Source: Nitrospirota bacterium (GTDB lineage Bacteria > Nitrospirota > Leptospirillia > Leptospirillales > Leptospirillaceae). Taken from it: a stretch of DNA of 32,751 nucleotides. Position 1 is the stretch's first letter. Every line of letters begins with the position of its first letter. The stretch covers positions 1 to 32,751 of the forward strand of contig JAJZHW010000015.1 in NCBI GenBank assembly GCA_021810805.1. Reading direction: 5' to 3'. This document shows, one piece after another, positions 23,467-31,094 of this stretch. The notes under the pieces were generated by a model. The model was not told where the DNA came from and made no database searches. It saw only the letters and a program-made list of their open reading frames with translations. A program made the position numbers and the translations under genes.

Positions 23467-23871
23467 ATGGAGCCGACCCTCCCGGTGTCGGTGACGACAC
23501 TGCTCCATGTCCGAATGCGGGTCAACGACATCGAACGCACGGTGTCGTTTTACACGGAGGTTCTGGGACTCGCCGAAGGTCGTCGCATCGTCTCTCCCCG
23601 GGGATCGAAGATTGTCTATCTCACCATCCCGGGATCCGACACGCAGATTGAGGTGACCGAATTTCACGAGTCGGGGCCGGTCTCGGTTCCGCCAGACCTC
23701 GTGCATCTGGCCTTCGAGGTCTCCGACATGAACGAGGCACTCGCACGGCTCAAGCGTCTGGGGGTCCCAATCACCGACGGTCCCACGGAGACCTCGGGAA
23801 GCATCTTCGCCTTCATCGATGCCCCAGAGGGCTACGAAATCGAGCTGATCTCCCCAAAAATCCGCAGATAA
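23467..23871 (+). CDS. VOC (glyoxalase I-like) family protein
   Basis: A 134-residue single vicinal-oxygen-chelate unit. The expected four metal ligands are visible: His in LLHVRMRV, Glu in QIEVTEF, His in VHLAFEV and Glu in YEIELIS. The FYTEVLGL segment matches lactoylglutathione lyase (GloA). Length equals that of GloA (about 130), so methylglyoxal detoxification is likely, but VOC proteins vary widely in substrate. The ATG follows the acs stop by 3 bases, with GGAGG inside the end of acs, which indicates co-transcription with acs. Confidence 0.85.
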   Translation: MEPTLPVSVTTLLHVRMRVNDIERTVSFYTEVLGLAEGRRIVSPRGSKIVYLTIPGSDTQIEVTEFHESGPVSVPPDLVHLAFEVSDMNEALARLKRLGVPITDGPTETSGSIFAFIDAPEGYEIELISPKIRR

Positions 23872-23925
23872 AGACCCAATCGACGTGGATCAACAATCCA
23901 TTTATCCCTGACGAGGAGCTCGCAC

Positions 23926-24612
23926 GTGAACAAAGAGGTCCTGCTCGTCGAAGACGACCCCATGATTGCCCGGACCCTCGCCATGAGCCTTCCTTACCGG
24001 GGGTTCTCCGTCTCCACCGTCCAAACACTGAAGGAGGGCCTCCAGTCCTCCGTAGATCGACGATTTGACATCGTCCTGATCGACATCCAGCTCCCCGACG
24101 GATCGGGCCACGAACTCTGCAGGTCGCTCAAAGAGGCGTCCCCCGAAACTCCCATCCTCATGATCACCGCCCGAACCGATGAGAAATCGGCTGTCCACTC
24201 CCTGACCCTCGGAGCCGACGACCACATCCGAAAACCCTTCGGTCTCGACGAGCTCACCGCCCGAATGAGTCGATTGCTCCGAGAGACGCCCGCAGCCACT
24301 GTGCCCATCAGTTTTCACGAGCTCACGATCGATGTCGCCCGACGCAGAACCCAGATCAACGGCAACGAGATCTCTCTTGGACGAAGGGAGTTTGACATCC
24401 TTGTTCTCCTGGCACGACGACAGGGGGAGGTCGTCACCCGCGCGGAAATCCTCGACCTCTTTCCCGACTCTATGGAAACGTTCGACCGGACCGTGGACTC
24501 CCACCTCTCCCATCTGAGAAAGAAGATACGATCCGTGGTCGGAGAACGGATCCGGATCCATCCGGTCTATGGGGTTGGCTACCGGCTCGAAGGGGAAGCC
24601 GGAATCTCTTGA
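23926..24612 (+). CDS. OmpR-family response regulator
   Basis: A 228-residue DNA-binding response regulator. In the receiver domain the acidic pair is D10/D11, the phospho-acceptor is D53 in LIDIQLPD, Thr lies in MITARTD and the lysine is K103 in IRKPFG. The C-terminal winged helix (about 128-225) shows LGRREFDILVLLARR and TVDSHLSHLRKKI, ending VYGVGYRLEG as in OmpR/PhoB. The GTG at 23926 has GAGGAG upstream. It overlaps the next gene, the histidine kinase, by 4 bases. The signal and target genes are not evident from the sequence. Confidence 0.94.
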   Translation: MNKEVLLVEDDPMIARTLAMSLPYRGFSVSTVQTLKEGLQSSVDRRFDIVLIDIQLPDGSGHELCRSLKEASPETPILMITARTDEKSAVHSLTLGADDHIRKPFGLDELTARMSRLLRETPAATVPISFHELTIDVARRRTQINGNEISLGRREFDILVLLARRQGEVVTRAEILDLFPDSMETFDRTVDSHLSHLRKKIRSVVGERIRIHPVYGVGYRLEGEAGIS

Positions 24613-26084
24613 CGACCCGATTTCTCCTTCGCCTTGTCGGGATCTCCCTCGCACTCTCCCTGATCCTTGAAACTTTCATTATTTGGGGGGTCCGGACTCT
24701 GAACGAAAGAGGAGAGGGCCCCCTACGAGTGACCGTCCTACACATTGTGGGACGATTGCTTGAGCGCTCCCCGGACTATTCCACAGGCCTTGCCACCTTC
24801 AACGGGTTTCGCCACACGTTGGGACTTTCTCCGATGGTCGCCTGGGTTACGGACCAAAATGGCAGGATCCTGGCTTCAACCCCACCATCTCAGCCCCTTC
24901 CCTTGAAATGGGGAGGGATTTCACCACCCGACAAAATCCACGGGATCTCGGTTCAATACCATTTTCTTGAGCTTCTTCCCTATCTGGCACTCCTGAGGCT
25001 CAGTCGTCCCGAGCCGACCTATCTTCTTCTCGAGCTGCAAGACAAGCATCTTCGAAGGATTCGTCTGGAAGAAGAGTCGCTGATCCTGTTTCTCAGCATG
25101 GTCGCCTCCGCCTTTTCCGGAATTCTCTTCACCTTTCTTCTCCTTAGGGAAAAGTCCCTGGAAGCCCGCCGGGTGATTGCCTCCCTCACGCAGGGAGATC
25201 TGGGAGCCCGATTTTCCATTACCAGACTCGATGAGGTGGGCGAGCTCATGACCCTGTTCAACCGGATGGCCGAAACCATCGAAGATCTGGTGATCCGGAT
25301 CCAAAAGACCGATCTTGCGCGCCGGGATCTTCTTGAGGAGCTGGGCCATGACCTGCGCACACCTCTCACCTCACTGAAAACTGCGGCCGAGACCCTACTC
25401 CATCACGGACCCTCAATGGCCGCAGACGAGCATGGCCGATTTGCTCGCATCATTTTGGAAGAGAGCCGCTATCTTGGACATATGATTGAAGATCTTTTTT
25501 TCATCGCAGAAATGGAGGCTCCAGAGCACCGGAAAGACAGAAAGGCGATCGATCTGACGAAGATCATCAAGGAGGGAATGGAGCTTTCCACCCGCTCGGA
25601 AGAAGCGAAAAACAAAAGAATTCGTTGGGAGTATCAGGGAGAGAGCGACCCTCAGATGGTGGGGGGGGATCCCCTCCTCTTTCGGCGACTTTTTCAGAAT
25701 GCCTTCCAGAATGCCGTCCGCCATACCACATCCCGCATCGCGGTCATCACCACAAAGGAGCGAGGCCCCTCAGGAAACTCGATCAAGGTGAGGATCATCG
25801 ACGACGGGCCAGGGATTTCCTCCAACACCATAGCCGCGTTTGGGGTCAGACGCTCCACCCGGTCAAGCGATCCTAAACGGTCGGAATCCAGAACATCCCT
25901 GGGGCTCGGGTCGGTCATCATCGTCACTGTCGCCCAACTCTATGGAGGGACGGTGCAAATCAGACGCCTCTCCGATCAAGAGGCGTCGACAGGAACGGAG
26001 CTCTCCATCACCTTTCCCACCATCGAATCGCCCGGCACACTCCATTCTTTTTCAAGGATTGAAGAGGAGAATAGATCGCCATAA
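24609..26084 (+). CDS. Sensor histidine kinase, partner of the upstream regulator
   Basis: A 491-residue membrane kinase: membrane helix about 7-27, periplasmic sensor about 28-155, second helix about 158-180, HAMP about 181-235, HisKA with phospho-His H247 in GHDLRTPLTS, then the catalytic ATPase domain with N box NAFQNAVRHT (about 363), DDGPGIS and the glycine loop LGLGSVI. All key residues are present. The start is TTG at 24609, overlapping the regulator's TGA stop, which points to coupled translation and a matched pair. The periplasmic region matches no sensor domain that I can name. Confidence 0.92.
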   Translation: MTTRFLLRLVGISLALSLILETFIIWGVRTLNERGEGPLRVTVLHIVGRLLERSPDYSTGLATFNGFRHTLGLSPMVAWVTDQNGRILASTPPSQPLPLKWGGISPPDKIHGISVQYHFLELLPYLALLRLSRPEPTYLLLELQDKHLRRIRLEEESLILFLSMVASAFSGILFTFLLLREKSLEARRVIASLTQGDLGARFSITRLDEVGELMTLFNRMAETIEDLVIRIQKTDLARRDLLEELGHDLRTPLTSLKTAAETLLHHGPSMAADEHGRFARIILEESRYLGHMIEDLFFIAEMEAPEHRKDRKAIDLTKIIKEGMELSTRSEEAKNKRIRWEYQGESDPQMVGGDPLLFRRLFQNAFQNAVRHTTSRIAVITTKERGPSGNSIKVRIIDDGPGISSNTIAAFGVRRSTRSSDPKRSESRTSLGLGSVIIVTVAQLYGGTVQIRRLSDQEASTGTELSITFPTIESPGTLHSFSRIEEENRSP

Positions 26085-26124
26085 TTCACATACAGGAATT
26101 CCTTTCAAGGCAAAGGGAGGGAGA

Positions 26125-26265
26125 ATGCAGAAATCCAAGGCCTTACCGATCATCAAAGACATTCTTTCCATCGCCCTTCTGGCCTCCATCAGCCTCTCGC
26201 TGGCAGCGATTTCCCATATCAAGCCAGGCAAACCCCACCGACACCCCCCCGATATCATCCCTTAG
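26125..26265 (+). CDS. Small predicted membrane peptide (46 residues)
   Basis: A short frame with an excellent ribosome binding site (AAAGGGAGGGAG just before the ATG at 26125), 40 bases after the histidine kinase. It encodes a basic start (MQKSKALPIIKD), one hydrophobic segment (ILSIALLASISLSLAAI) and a Pro/His/Lys-rich tail, so it is either a single-pass membrane peptide or a signal peptide whose mature part has been lost. The frame stops at TAG (26263-26265), just after a run of seven C. After this TAG the same frame stays open to 26514. It may be an intact small protein co-transcribed with the two-component genes, or a broken gene. Confidence 0.5.
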   Translation: MQKSKALPIIKDILSIALLASISLSLAAISHIKPGKPHRHPPDIIP

Positions 26266-26514
26266 CACACCTCATTCCCCGCTCCTTGCAGGAAGAAACT
26301 CACACGAACATCCCCCAGGAGACCTCGCACTCCCACCTTCCTCACTTTCAGCACCGCCAACGAGCTAATTTTAAATGACTATCAAGACTTTACGGAAAGC
26401 ATCATCGATTCCGGCGACATCTACTCCGACGAAAAGACGACCAAAATCAAATGGGAATGGAACACATTATCCGAAACCGGATGCACATTAATTGAGACTC
26501 AATCCACCTATTAA
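26266..26514 (+). pseudogene. Possible decayed coding sequence, no start codon
   Basis: After the TAG of the preceding small frame the same reading frame is open for 82 codons to TAA (26512-26514). Its last 50 or so residues look protein-like and acidic (ANELILNDYQDFTESIIDSG and further, ending ETQSTY) and are AT-rich, unlike the core genes. The first 30 codons look poor. No start codon with a ribosome binding site is visible, so I read this as a remnant of an acquired gene, perhaps with frame damage. The remaining sequence up to hipB holds the hipBA promoter and operators. Confidence 0.3.
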
Positions 26515-26535
26515 AATTTCCCGTTAGGTAAAAAT
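26512..26535 (+). promoter_or_regulatory. hipBA operator 1
   Basis: A 24-base element TAAAATTTCCC-N4-GGTAAAAAT. It recurs exactly 50 bases downstream with 20 of 24 bases identical; the differences are confined to the central four bases. It lies upstream of the -35 box. Confidence 0.65.
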
Positions 26536-26538
26536 CTA

Positions 26539-26567
26539 TTGACAATTTTAAGATTAATCGCTAAAAT
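26539..26567 (+). promoter_or_regulatory. Promoter of hipBA
   Basis: Perfect TTGACA (26539-26544), 17 bases, then TAAAAT (26562-26567). The -10 is the first six bases of operator 2, so a bound HipB would block RNA polymerase directly. Confidence 0.7.
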
Positions 26568-26585
26568 TTCCCCATCGGTAAAAAT
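26562..26585 (+). promoter_or_regulatory. hipBA operator 2
   Basis: Second copy of the TAAAATTTCCC-N4-GGTAAAAAT element, covering the -10 and start region and ending two bases before the first hipB ATG. The flanks AAATTT and AAATTT form an imperfect inverted repeat, as expected for a dimeric HTH repressor. Confidence 0.65.
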
Positions 26586-26587
26586 TT

Positions 26588-26866
26588 ATGGAGAAAAAAG
26601 CCATGAAGCCAAAAAATTTACCGCTCGGGAATATCGATCATGAGCCGATCAGGATTCGTTCGACCGAGGATCTTGGGGCCGTTCTGAAGGTCAGAAGAAA
26701 GAAGCAGAAGATGACACAGTCCGACCTGGCCGGCCTCGCCGGGACGGGTGTCCGTTACATCGTGGACCTGGAGAACGGAAAACAAACAGCCCAGATTGGT
26801 CCGGCACTCAAACTCATTGAGTGGCTTGGTCTCGAGGTCACAATCCGGGAAAAGAAAGTTGACTAA
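26588..26866 (+). CDS. hipB: HipB-like antitoxin, XRE-type repressor
   Basis: A 92-residue DNA-binding protein that should bind and inactivate the HipA kinase and repress the operon. The helix-turn-helix spans about 28-82 (DLGAVLKVRRKKQKMTQSDL, then LENGKQTAQIGPALKLIEWL), typical of HipB. Starts at 26588 or 26603 (MKPKNLPLG) are both possible. The second has GGAG nine bases upstream; the first is nearly leaderless with respect to the operator. The gene ends inside the start of hipA, the usual antitoxin-first layout. Confidence 0.88.
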   Translation: MEKKAMKPKNLPLGNIDHEPIRIRSTEDLGAVLKVRRKKQKMTQSDLAGLAGTGVRYIVDLENGKQTAQIGPALKLIEWLGLEVTIREKKVD

Positions 26867-28205
26867 GGAGCTTTTCGTCTACATCGATACCCGTAAGATC
26901 GGGACTCTTGACGAAGTGAACGGATCCCTCCGGTTCCGGTACGAGGATTCGTACCGAAAGGATCCCTCCGCGATCCCCCTGTCTTCCTGGATCCCGCTCG
27001 GGGAAGAGGAGACGGTGGGGACGCATGTTCGGAACTACTTCGAGAATCTTCTTCCTGAAGGGGATCTGAGGGATCTCATCTCCAAGGCCATCCAGGTTTC
27101 CAAAGAAAACGTCTTCGGCTTTCTCGAGCATTTTGGCGGAGACATGGCAGGAAACCTTTCCGCTCTCCTTCCCGGAGAACAGCCCGGCCTAAGACGGTAC
27201 ACCAAAATTCCCAGATCCCTGATTCTGGAATGGAGCGAGAACCATTCCGGAAAACCCCTGGTCCTCCAAGCCAAGGATTCCCGCCTGTCGATCTCAGGAG
27301 CCCAGGACAAGATCTCCCTCTATCTCGACTCCGTCGGGGACTTCTATCTTCCGGTCGGCGATGCCCCCTCCACTCACATCCTGAAACCGGAAATCCGGTA
27401 CCGCGAGGGGGTGTTTCACTCCTCCCTCAACGAGGCATTCGTCATGAAACTTGCGGAGAAGTCCGGCATGGACGTTCCTCAGACGGAATACCTTCCCGAA
27501 ATACGATCGATCCTCGTTAAGAGGTATGACAGGACCTGGCCGGAGGATTTGAACGGCCCGATCGGGAGGCTCAAGCAGGCGGATCTCTGCCAGCTCTCGG
27601 ACGTCCTCTCGAACAAGAAGTACGAGGCCGAAGGGGGTCTCACTCTTTCACAATGCTTCGGCCTGGTCCGGAAGCATTCGACACGACCAGGTCCGGACAC
27701 GATCCGTCTCATCGGGTGGCTTGCCTTCAACGGAGCCGTCGGAAACATGGATGGACACGCCAAAAACCTGTCCATTCTCACCAGTAGGGATGGAAAGGTT
27801 CGCCTGGGTCCTTTTTATGACCTCATGTCGACAAATGTCTACCCGGAACTGAGCCGGAAAATGGCCTTCAAAATCGGAGGGGAAAACCGGCCGGACTGGC
27901 TGATGAATCGTCACTGGAAGAGATTTTCCGAAGAAATGGAGATCAAGAGTTCCCTCGTGTTCCGAACGATCGGGACCGTCATCGGGAACGTGCAAAAAGA
28001 GATCCCTTCCGTTAAGAAGGAGATCGAAGGTCTTTCCATCTCGGAATCCGAGAGAACCTTTCTGGATAAATTGACCCGCCATATCGAGAAGAGCGCAACA
28101 AGAGCCCATCTTCTTCAGATCAACCCCGAAGGCAGTATTTCTGAGATGGATATGGGACTCCCTCCTGGGGAGGAAGACGAGGATGAGATCCTTGAACCGT
28201 CATGA
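26859..28205 (+). CDS. hipA: HipA-like serine/threonine kinase toxin
   Basis: HipA kinases phosphorylate targets such as glutamyl-tRNA synthetase and cause growth arrest or persistence. The 448-residue product has the N-terminal subdomain (LFVYIDTRKIGTLDE, ENLLPEGDLRDLI), the P-loop-like SISGAQDKISLYLDS, the ATP lysine in THILKPEI, the catalytic segment GNMDGHAKNLSIL (compare TDGHAKNFSIF in E. coli) and the metal Asp in GPFYDLMST. It therefore looks active. The start is TTG at 26859 (LTKELFVYID), overlapping hipB by 8 bases. An acidic tail (GEEDEDEILEPS) closes the protein. Open frame further upstream is hipB shadow. Confidence 0.9.
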   Translation: MTKELFVYIDTRKIGTLDEVNGSLRFRYEDSYRKDPSAIPLSSWIPLGEEETVGTHVRNYFENLLPEGDLRDLISKAIQVSKENVFGFLEHFGGDMAGNLSALLPGEQPGLRRYTKIPRSLILEWSENHSGKPLVLQAKDSRLSISGAQDKISLYLDSVGDFYLPVGDAPSTHILKPEIRYREGVFHSSLNEAFVMKLAEKSGMDVPQTEYLPEIRSILVKRYDRTWPEDLNGPIGRLKQADLCQLSDVLSNKKYEAEGGLTLSQCFGLVRKHSTRPGPDTIRLIGWLAFNGAVGNMDGHAKNLSILTSRDGKVRLGPFYDLMSTNVYPELSRKMAFKIGGENRPDWLMNRHWKRFSEEMEIKSSLVFRTIGTVIGNVQKEIPSVKKEIEGLSISESERTFLDKLTRHIEKSATRAHLLQINPEGSISEMDMGLPPGEEDEDEILEPS

Positions 28206-28252
28206 TGTTGTCAAGAGTCATGTTGAAACAGGCTAGAATTGTCCGGCGCCAA

Positions 28253-28415
28253 AAAACAGGCATAATATGACCAAATGGCCAAGTTATGCTTGTTTTCACA
28301 AGTTGTGAGTCCAAGCATAATCTGGCCGGAAAAACAGGCGTAATTTGGCCGACAAAATCTATCGAAACTCTTTTTCTTTGGACATCCGAAGATTAAAAAC
28401 AGCAATAAATTGGCC
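28253..28415 (+). repeat. Cluster of five related 15-20 bp repeats
   Basis: Copies of AAAACAGGCATAATNTGGCC lie at 28253-28272, 28313-28327 (shorter), 28331-28350 and 28396-28415 in the same orientation, with one inverted copy at 28277-28296. The first and inverted copies face each other across four bases and pair at 16 of 20 positions, so they could form a hairpin. Repeats of this kind resemble the multiple transposase-binding sites at the ends of IS21-family elements, but no transposase gene is present. A protein-binding array is the alternative. After the cluster come a palindrome CTAAAATTTTTTAG (28444-28457) and the perfect 10-base palindrome TGGTTAACCA (28491-28500). Confidence 0.6.
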
Positions 28416-28527
28416 GGGGCAAAAAATACAAGCAAAAAATGTCCTAAAATTTTTTAGACTTCGAAAGTGCATAGAGGGGGAACTATCATCTGGTTAACCA
28501 TAGGGGGCAAATTCGAAAGGATAAGGT

Positions 28528-28686
28528 TTGCTGTATATTATAACTGATCATAAAAAACGAATGACCCGATCCCGTTCTGATCATGATAAGGGGAGGATTT
28601 TATTATTTTCTAAAAATGGTAAAATTCACGAAGAGTTTACCTTCCTGGCAAAATCTTATGAGAATTTGCTCAATGAGCCAAACTAA
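28528..28686 (+). CDS. Small ORF leading the GHKL operon (52 residues)
   Basis: A TTG at 28528, preceded by AAAGGATAAGG, opens a 52-residue frame starting LLYIITDHKKRMTRSRSDHD and ending FLAKSYENLLNEPN. Composition is protein-like and hydrophilic. It ends two bases before the GTG of the ATPase gene, which suggests it is the first gene of that operon and that translation is coupled. An internal ATG at 28561 would give 41 residues. I do not recognise a family. It could be a small regulator or a leader peptide. Confidence 0.45.
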   Translation: MLYIITDHKKRMTRSRSDHDKGRILLFSKNGKIHEEFTFLAKSYENLLNEPN

Positions 28687-28688
28687 AA

Positions 28689-30071
28689 GTGATTTTTAAA
28701 AGAAAACTTTCTGAAAATGAGGTTCCCCCTCTCATGATCGAAGAAGACGAAAATCTTCATAAACCCAAATCAATTCATGCTTATCCCACAAAAGATTTTT
28801 TCATAAGAATGATCACTCGCGATATTTCCTTGCGAGATTGCATTTTTGATTTACTTGATAACTCATTAGACGGGGCAAGAAGAAATTTTAGCATACAAAA
28901 CCATGAAAATTGTTTCTCCCAATTTGAAGTTAACATTTCCTTTGACCGCAATAACTTTAAGATAACAGACAATTGTGGGGGAATTAGTCTTTCGGATGCC
29001 ATTGATTACGCTTTCCATTTCGGAAGAAGATCTGACAGCCCTTTTGAAGTTAAGGGAGGAATCGGTCTCTACGGAATCGGAATGAAAAGGGCCGTTTTCA
29101 AAATCGGAAGAAAATCCAAAATTTCTAGCGAAGCAGAAAACGATTGCTTTGTTGTGTCGATCAATGTTGATTCATGGGAAAGAAGTCCAGAATGGGATTT
29201 TGAATACGAGGATGCACAAAAAAATCATTCTAGAGGAGTTAGGATCGAAATTTCCGATGTTTATCCGGAAATAGGGTCTACATTCTCTGATCCTAATTTT
29301 CGAAATGAACTCATTAAAACAATTGCTCGAGATTATGCTTTTTTCATCGATAAGGGACTTACCGTAACCGTCTGTCGAGAAAAGGTACCCCAATCAAGAT
29401 ACCAATTAAAACAGTCAGAAGATTTGTCTCCTACTGTTGATCAATATACAGACGATGGAGTCGAAGTAAAGATTGTCGCAGGTCTGATCGACTCGCTTCC
29501 CAATGAGATACCGGACGATATAAAACCGAAGGATGTTGAGCGTTACGGTTGGTTTGTAGTTTGTAACGACAGAATAGTCCTTTCAGCAGACAAAACCGAT
29601 TTAACAGTTTGGGGGAACGACAACTTTCAGATGTGGCACCCTCAATACAATGGATTCGCTGGTTTCGTATTTTTCAACTCTGAAGATCAGAGAAAATTGC
29701 CATGGACAACGACAAAACGCAATCTCGATGAGGAAAATCAGTTATATCGTCGTACGCTAGAAAAAATGAAAAAAATTACCAAAGAATTCATATCCTATAC
29801 GAATAGACGTAAGGCTGATCTTGAAATGGCAAAAACTGCAGAAGAGAAGACAAATCCGATCGATATAACAAAACTTTATAGTCCAAAGAGCCTGATAATG
29901 CCAAGACTTTCCGGAAACACATCTAAAGAAGAAGAGGTCACGATTTCCTACAAGAAAAAGCGCCGGGAAGTGGATGAGATAAAAAACCATTTAGAAAATC
30001 CAACGATGTCTGCAAAAGATGTGGGTAAACATACGTTTGATTACTTTAGATCGACGGAACTTGGAAAATGA
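28689..30071 (+). CDS. GHKL-family ATPase (MORC/MutL-like), putative defence protein
   Basis: A 460-residue protein with an N-terminal GHKL (HATPase_c_3-type) fold: N box DLLDNSLDGA (54-63), DNCGGIS (94-100) and the glycine loop GIGLYGIGMKRAVFKIG (124-140). A transducer-like region (about 220-360, with the conserved lysine candidate in TTTKRNLD) and a charged, coiled C-terminal part follow. GHKL ATPases clamp around DNA or partner proteins in an ATP-dependent way. No histidine-kinase dimerisation domain is present. The start is probably GTG at 28689, which has a weak ribosome binding site, and an ATG at 28734 is possible. It overlaps the next gene in ATGA. Sequence is AT-rich compared with the core genome. 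Confidence 0.85.
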   Translation: MIFKRKLSENEVPPLMIEEDENLHKPKSIHAYPTKDFFIRMITRDISLRDCIFDLLDNSLDGARRNFSIQNHENCFSQFEVNISFDRNNFKITDNCGGISLSDAIDYAFHFGRRSDSPFEVKGGIGLYGIGMKRAVFKIGRKSKISSEAENDCFVVSINVDSWERSPEWDFEYEDAQKNHSRGVRIEISDVYPEIGSTFSDPNFRNELIKTIARDYAFFIDKGLTVTVCREKVPQSRYQLKQSEDLSPTVDQYTDDGVEVKIVAGLIDSLPNEIPDDIKPKDVERYGWFVVCNDRIVLSADKTDLTVWGNDNFQMWHPQYNGFAGFVFFNSEDQRKLPWTTTKRNLDEENQLYRRTLEKMKKITKEFISYTNRRKADLEMAKTAEEKTNPIDITKLYSPKSLIMPRLSGNTSKEEEVTISYKKKRREVDEIKNHLENPTMSAKDVGKHTFDYFRSTELGK

Positions 30072-31090
30072 GTGGAATTCCTTCATTCGCCCGCATCGAT
30101 TATCAAATTCGGTCCAATAAAAACATCGAAAGGAAAATAGTTTTTGACGTACTGTCGCATGTTCAGGCAGTCGTAGATTTTTCCCACCACAAATATCTGG
30201 GTCTCGGATCGATGTGGTTTACCGATTTTCGGCTTGCTCATAAATTGCTGGGGTTAGATCGGATGATTTCCATCGAACGAACTGATTCGGCAAGAGCAGA
30301 ATTCAATAAACCTTATAGGAACATTGAGGTCAAAGATGGCGATTGTCTTAACGTATTAAGAGGGCTAGATGATGCAGAGTGGCAAGATCCTTTCATAACA
30401 TGGTTTGATTTCGACGGAAATCTTGATGAAGAAATTTGCGAAACCATGAATCTTTATCTGAATAAATGTGCTCCTAATTCCGTGCTGTTGATCACGGTAA
30501 ATGCTACCGCGTCCCACTATCAAAGAGGGAGAAAAAGAGTCCAGGACGAGAGAAGTGGCACTTCTGTTGGAGTGATCGAAGAATTTTTGGGAAAAGGGTG
30601 CGTCGACATACGTTTTGAACCGAAGATAACTGGAGGGCAAAAATATGAGGACATTTCGCAATCGGATTTTTGCGATTTCCTTGCCGATGCTCTTTTGAAT
30701 CATATGGAGCATAAAATTACAAGTACAGGACGAGAAAGTGGAATGACACCGGTACAGTTTGTTCCCGTTTTTAGTTTTTTCCATAAGGACGGAGCCGATA
30801 TGGTTACTGTCGGAGGTATCATTGCATCAAAGGGATGTTTGGAAGAATGGCGGAAAGGCCTTGGGGAATATTTTCCTTCCAGTGATGGCAAAAAACCCGA
30901 TTTGCAATGTATCGACTTAGTACCCATGACTTTAAAAGAAAAACTTGAACTTGACGCTTGTCTTCCTTATTCAGAAGAAGAGTTTCTAGGAAAAGCAGAA
31001 AGCAGAGGTTTGAAAATAGACAGTGAAAACATGAAGAAATATCGCCATTTTTATAGACATTTCCCTGTTTTTGGGGAAACTCAAATTTAA
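30068..31090 (+). CDS. SAM-methyltransferase-fold protein paired with the GHKL ATPase
   Basis: A 340-residue protein with a Rossmann-like methyltransferase layout: KYLGLGSMWFTDF (about 42-54) in place of motif I, an acidic end of strand 2 in MISIERT (E70), KDGDCLNVL (89-97) and strand 4 in ITWFDFDGNLDEE (110-122). It has no NPPY or PCQ catalytic motif, so it is not a classical DNA methylase. Databases tend to label such proteins O-methyltransferases without proof. The ATG overlaps the ATPase stop (ATGA), so the two are made together. The stop is four bases from the stop of the convergent C5-methyltransferase gene. The substrate, if any, is unknown. Confidence 0.75.
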   Translation: MSGIPSFARIDYQIRSNKNIERKIVFDVLSHVQAVVDFSHHKYLGLGSMWFTDFRLAHKLLGLDRMISIERTDSARAEFNKPYRNIEVKDGDCLNVLRGLDDAEWQDPFITWFDFDGNLDEEICETMNLYLNKCAPNSVLLITVNATASHYQRGRKRVQDERSGTSVGVIEEFLGKGCVDIRFEPKITGGQKYEDISQSDFCDFLADALLNHMEHKITSTGRESGMTPVQFVPVFSFFHKDGADMVTVGGIIASKGCLEEWRKGLGEYFPSSDGKKPDLQCIDLVPMTLKEKLELDACLPYSEEEFLGKAESRGLKIDSENMKKYRHFYRHFPVFGETQI

Positions 31091-31094
31091 TAGA

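Noticed and set aside
28253-28415. CRISPR array
   Set aside because: Repeats are imperfect, differ in orientation and spacing (4 to about 45 bases), and no cas genes are present.
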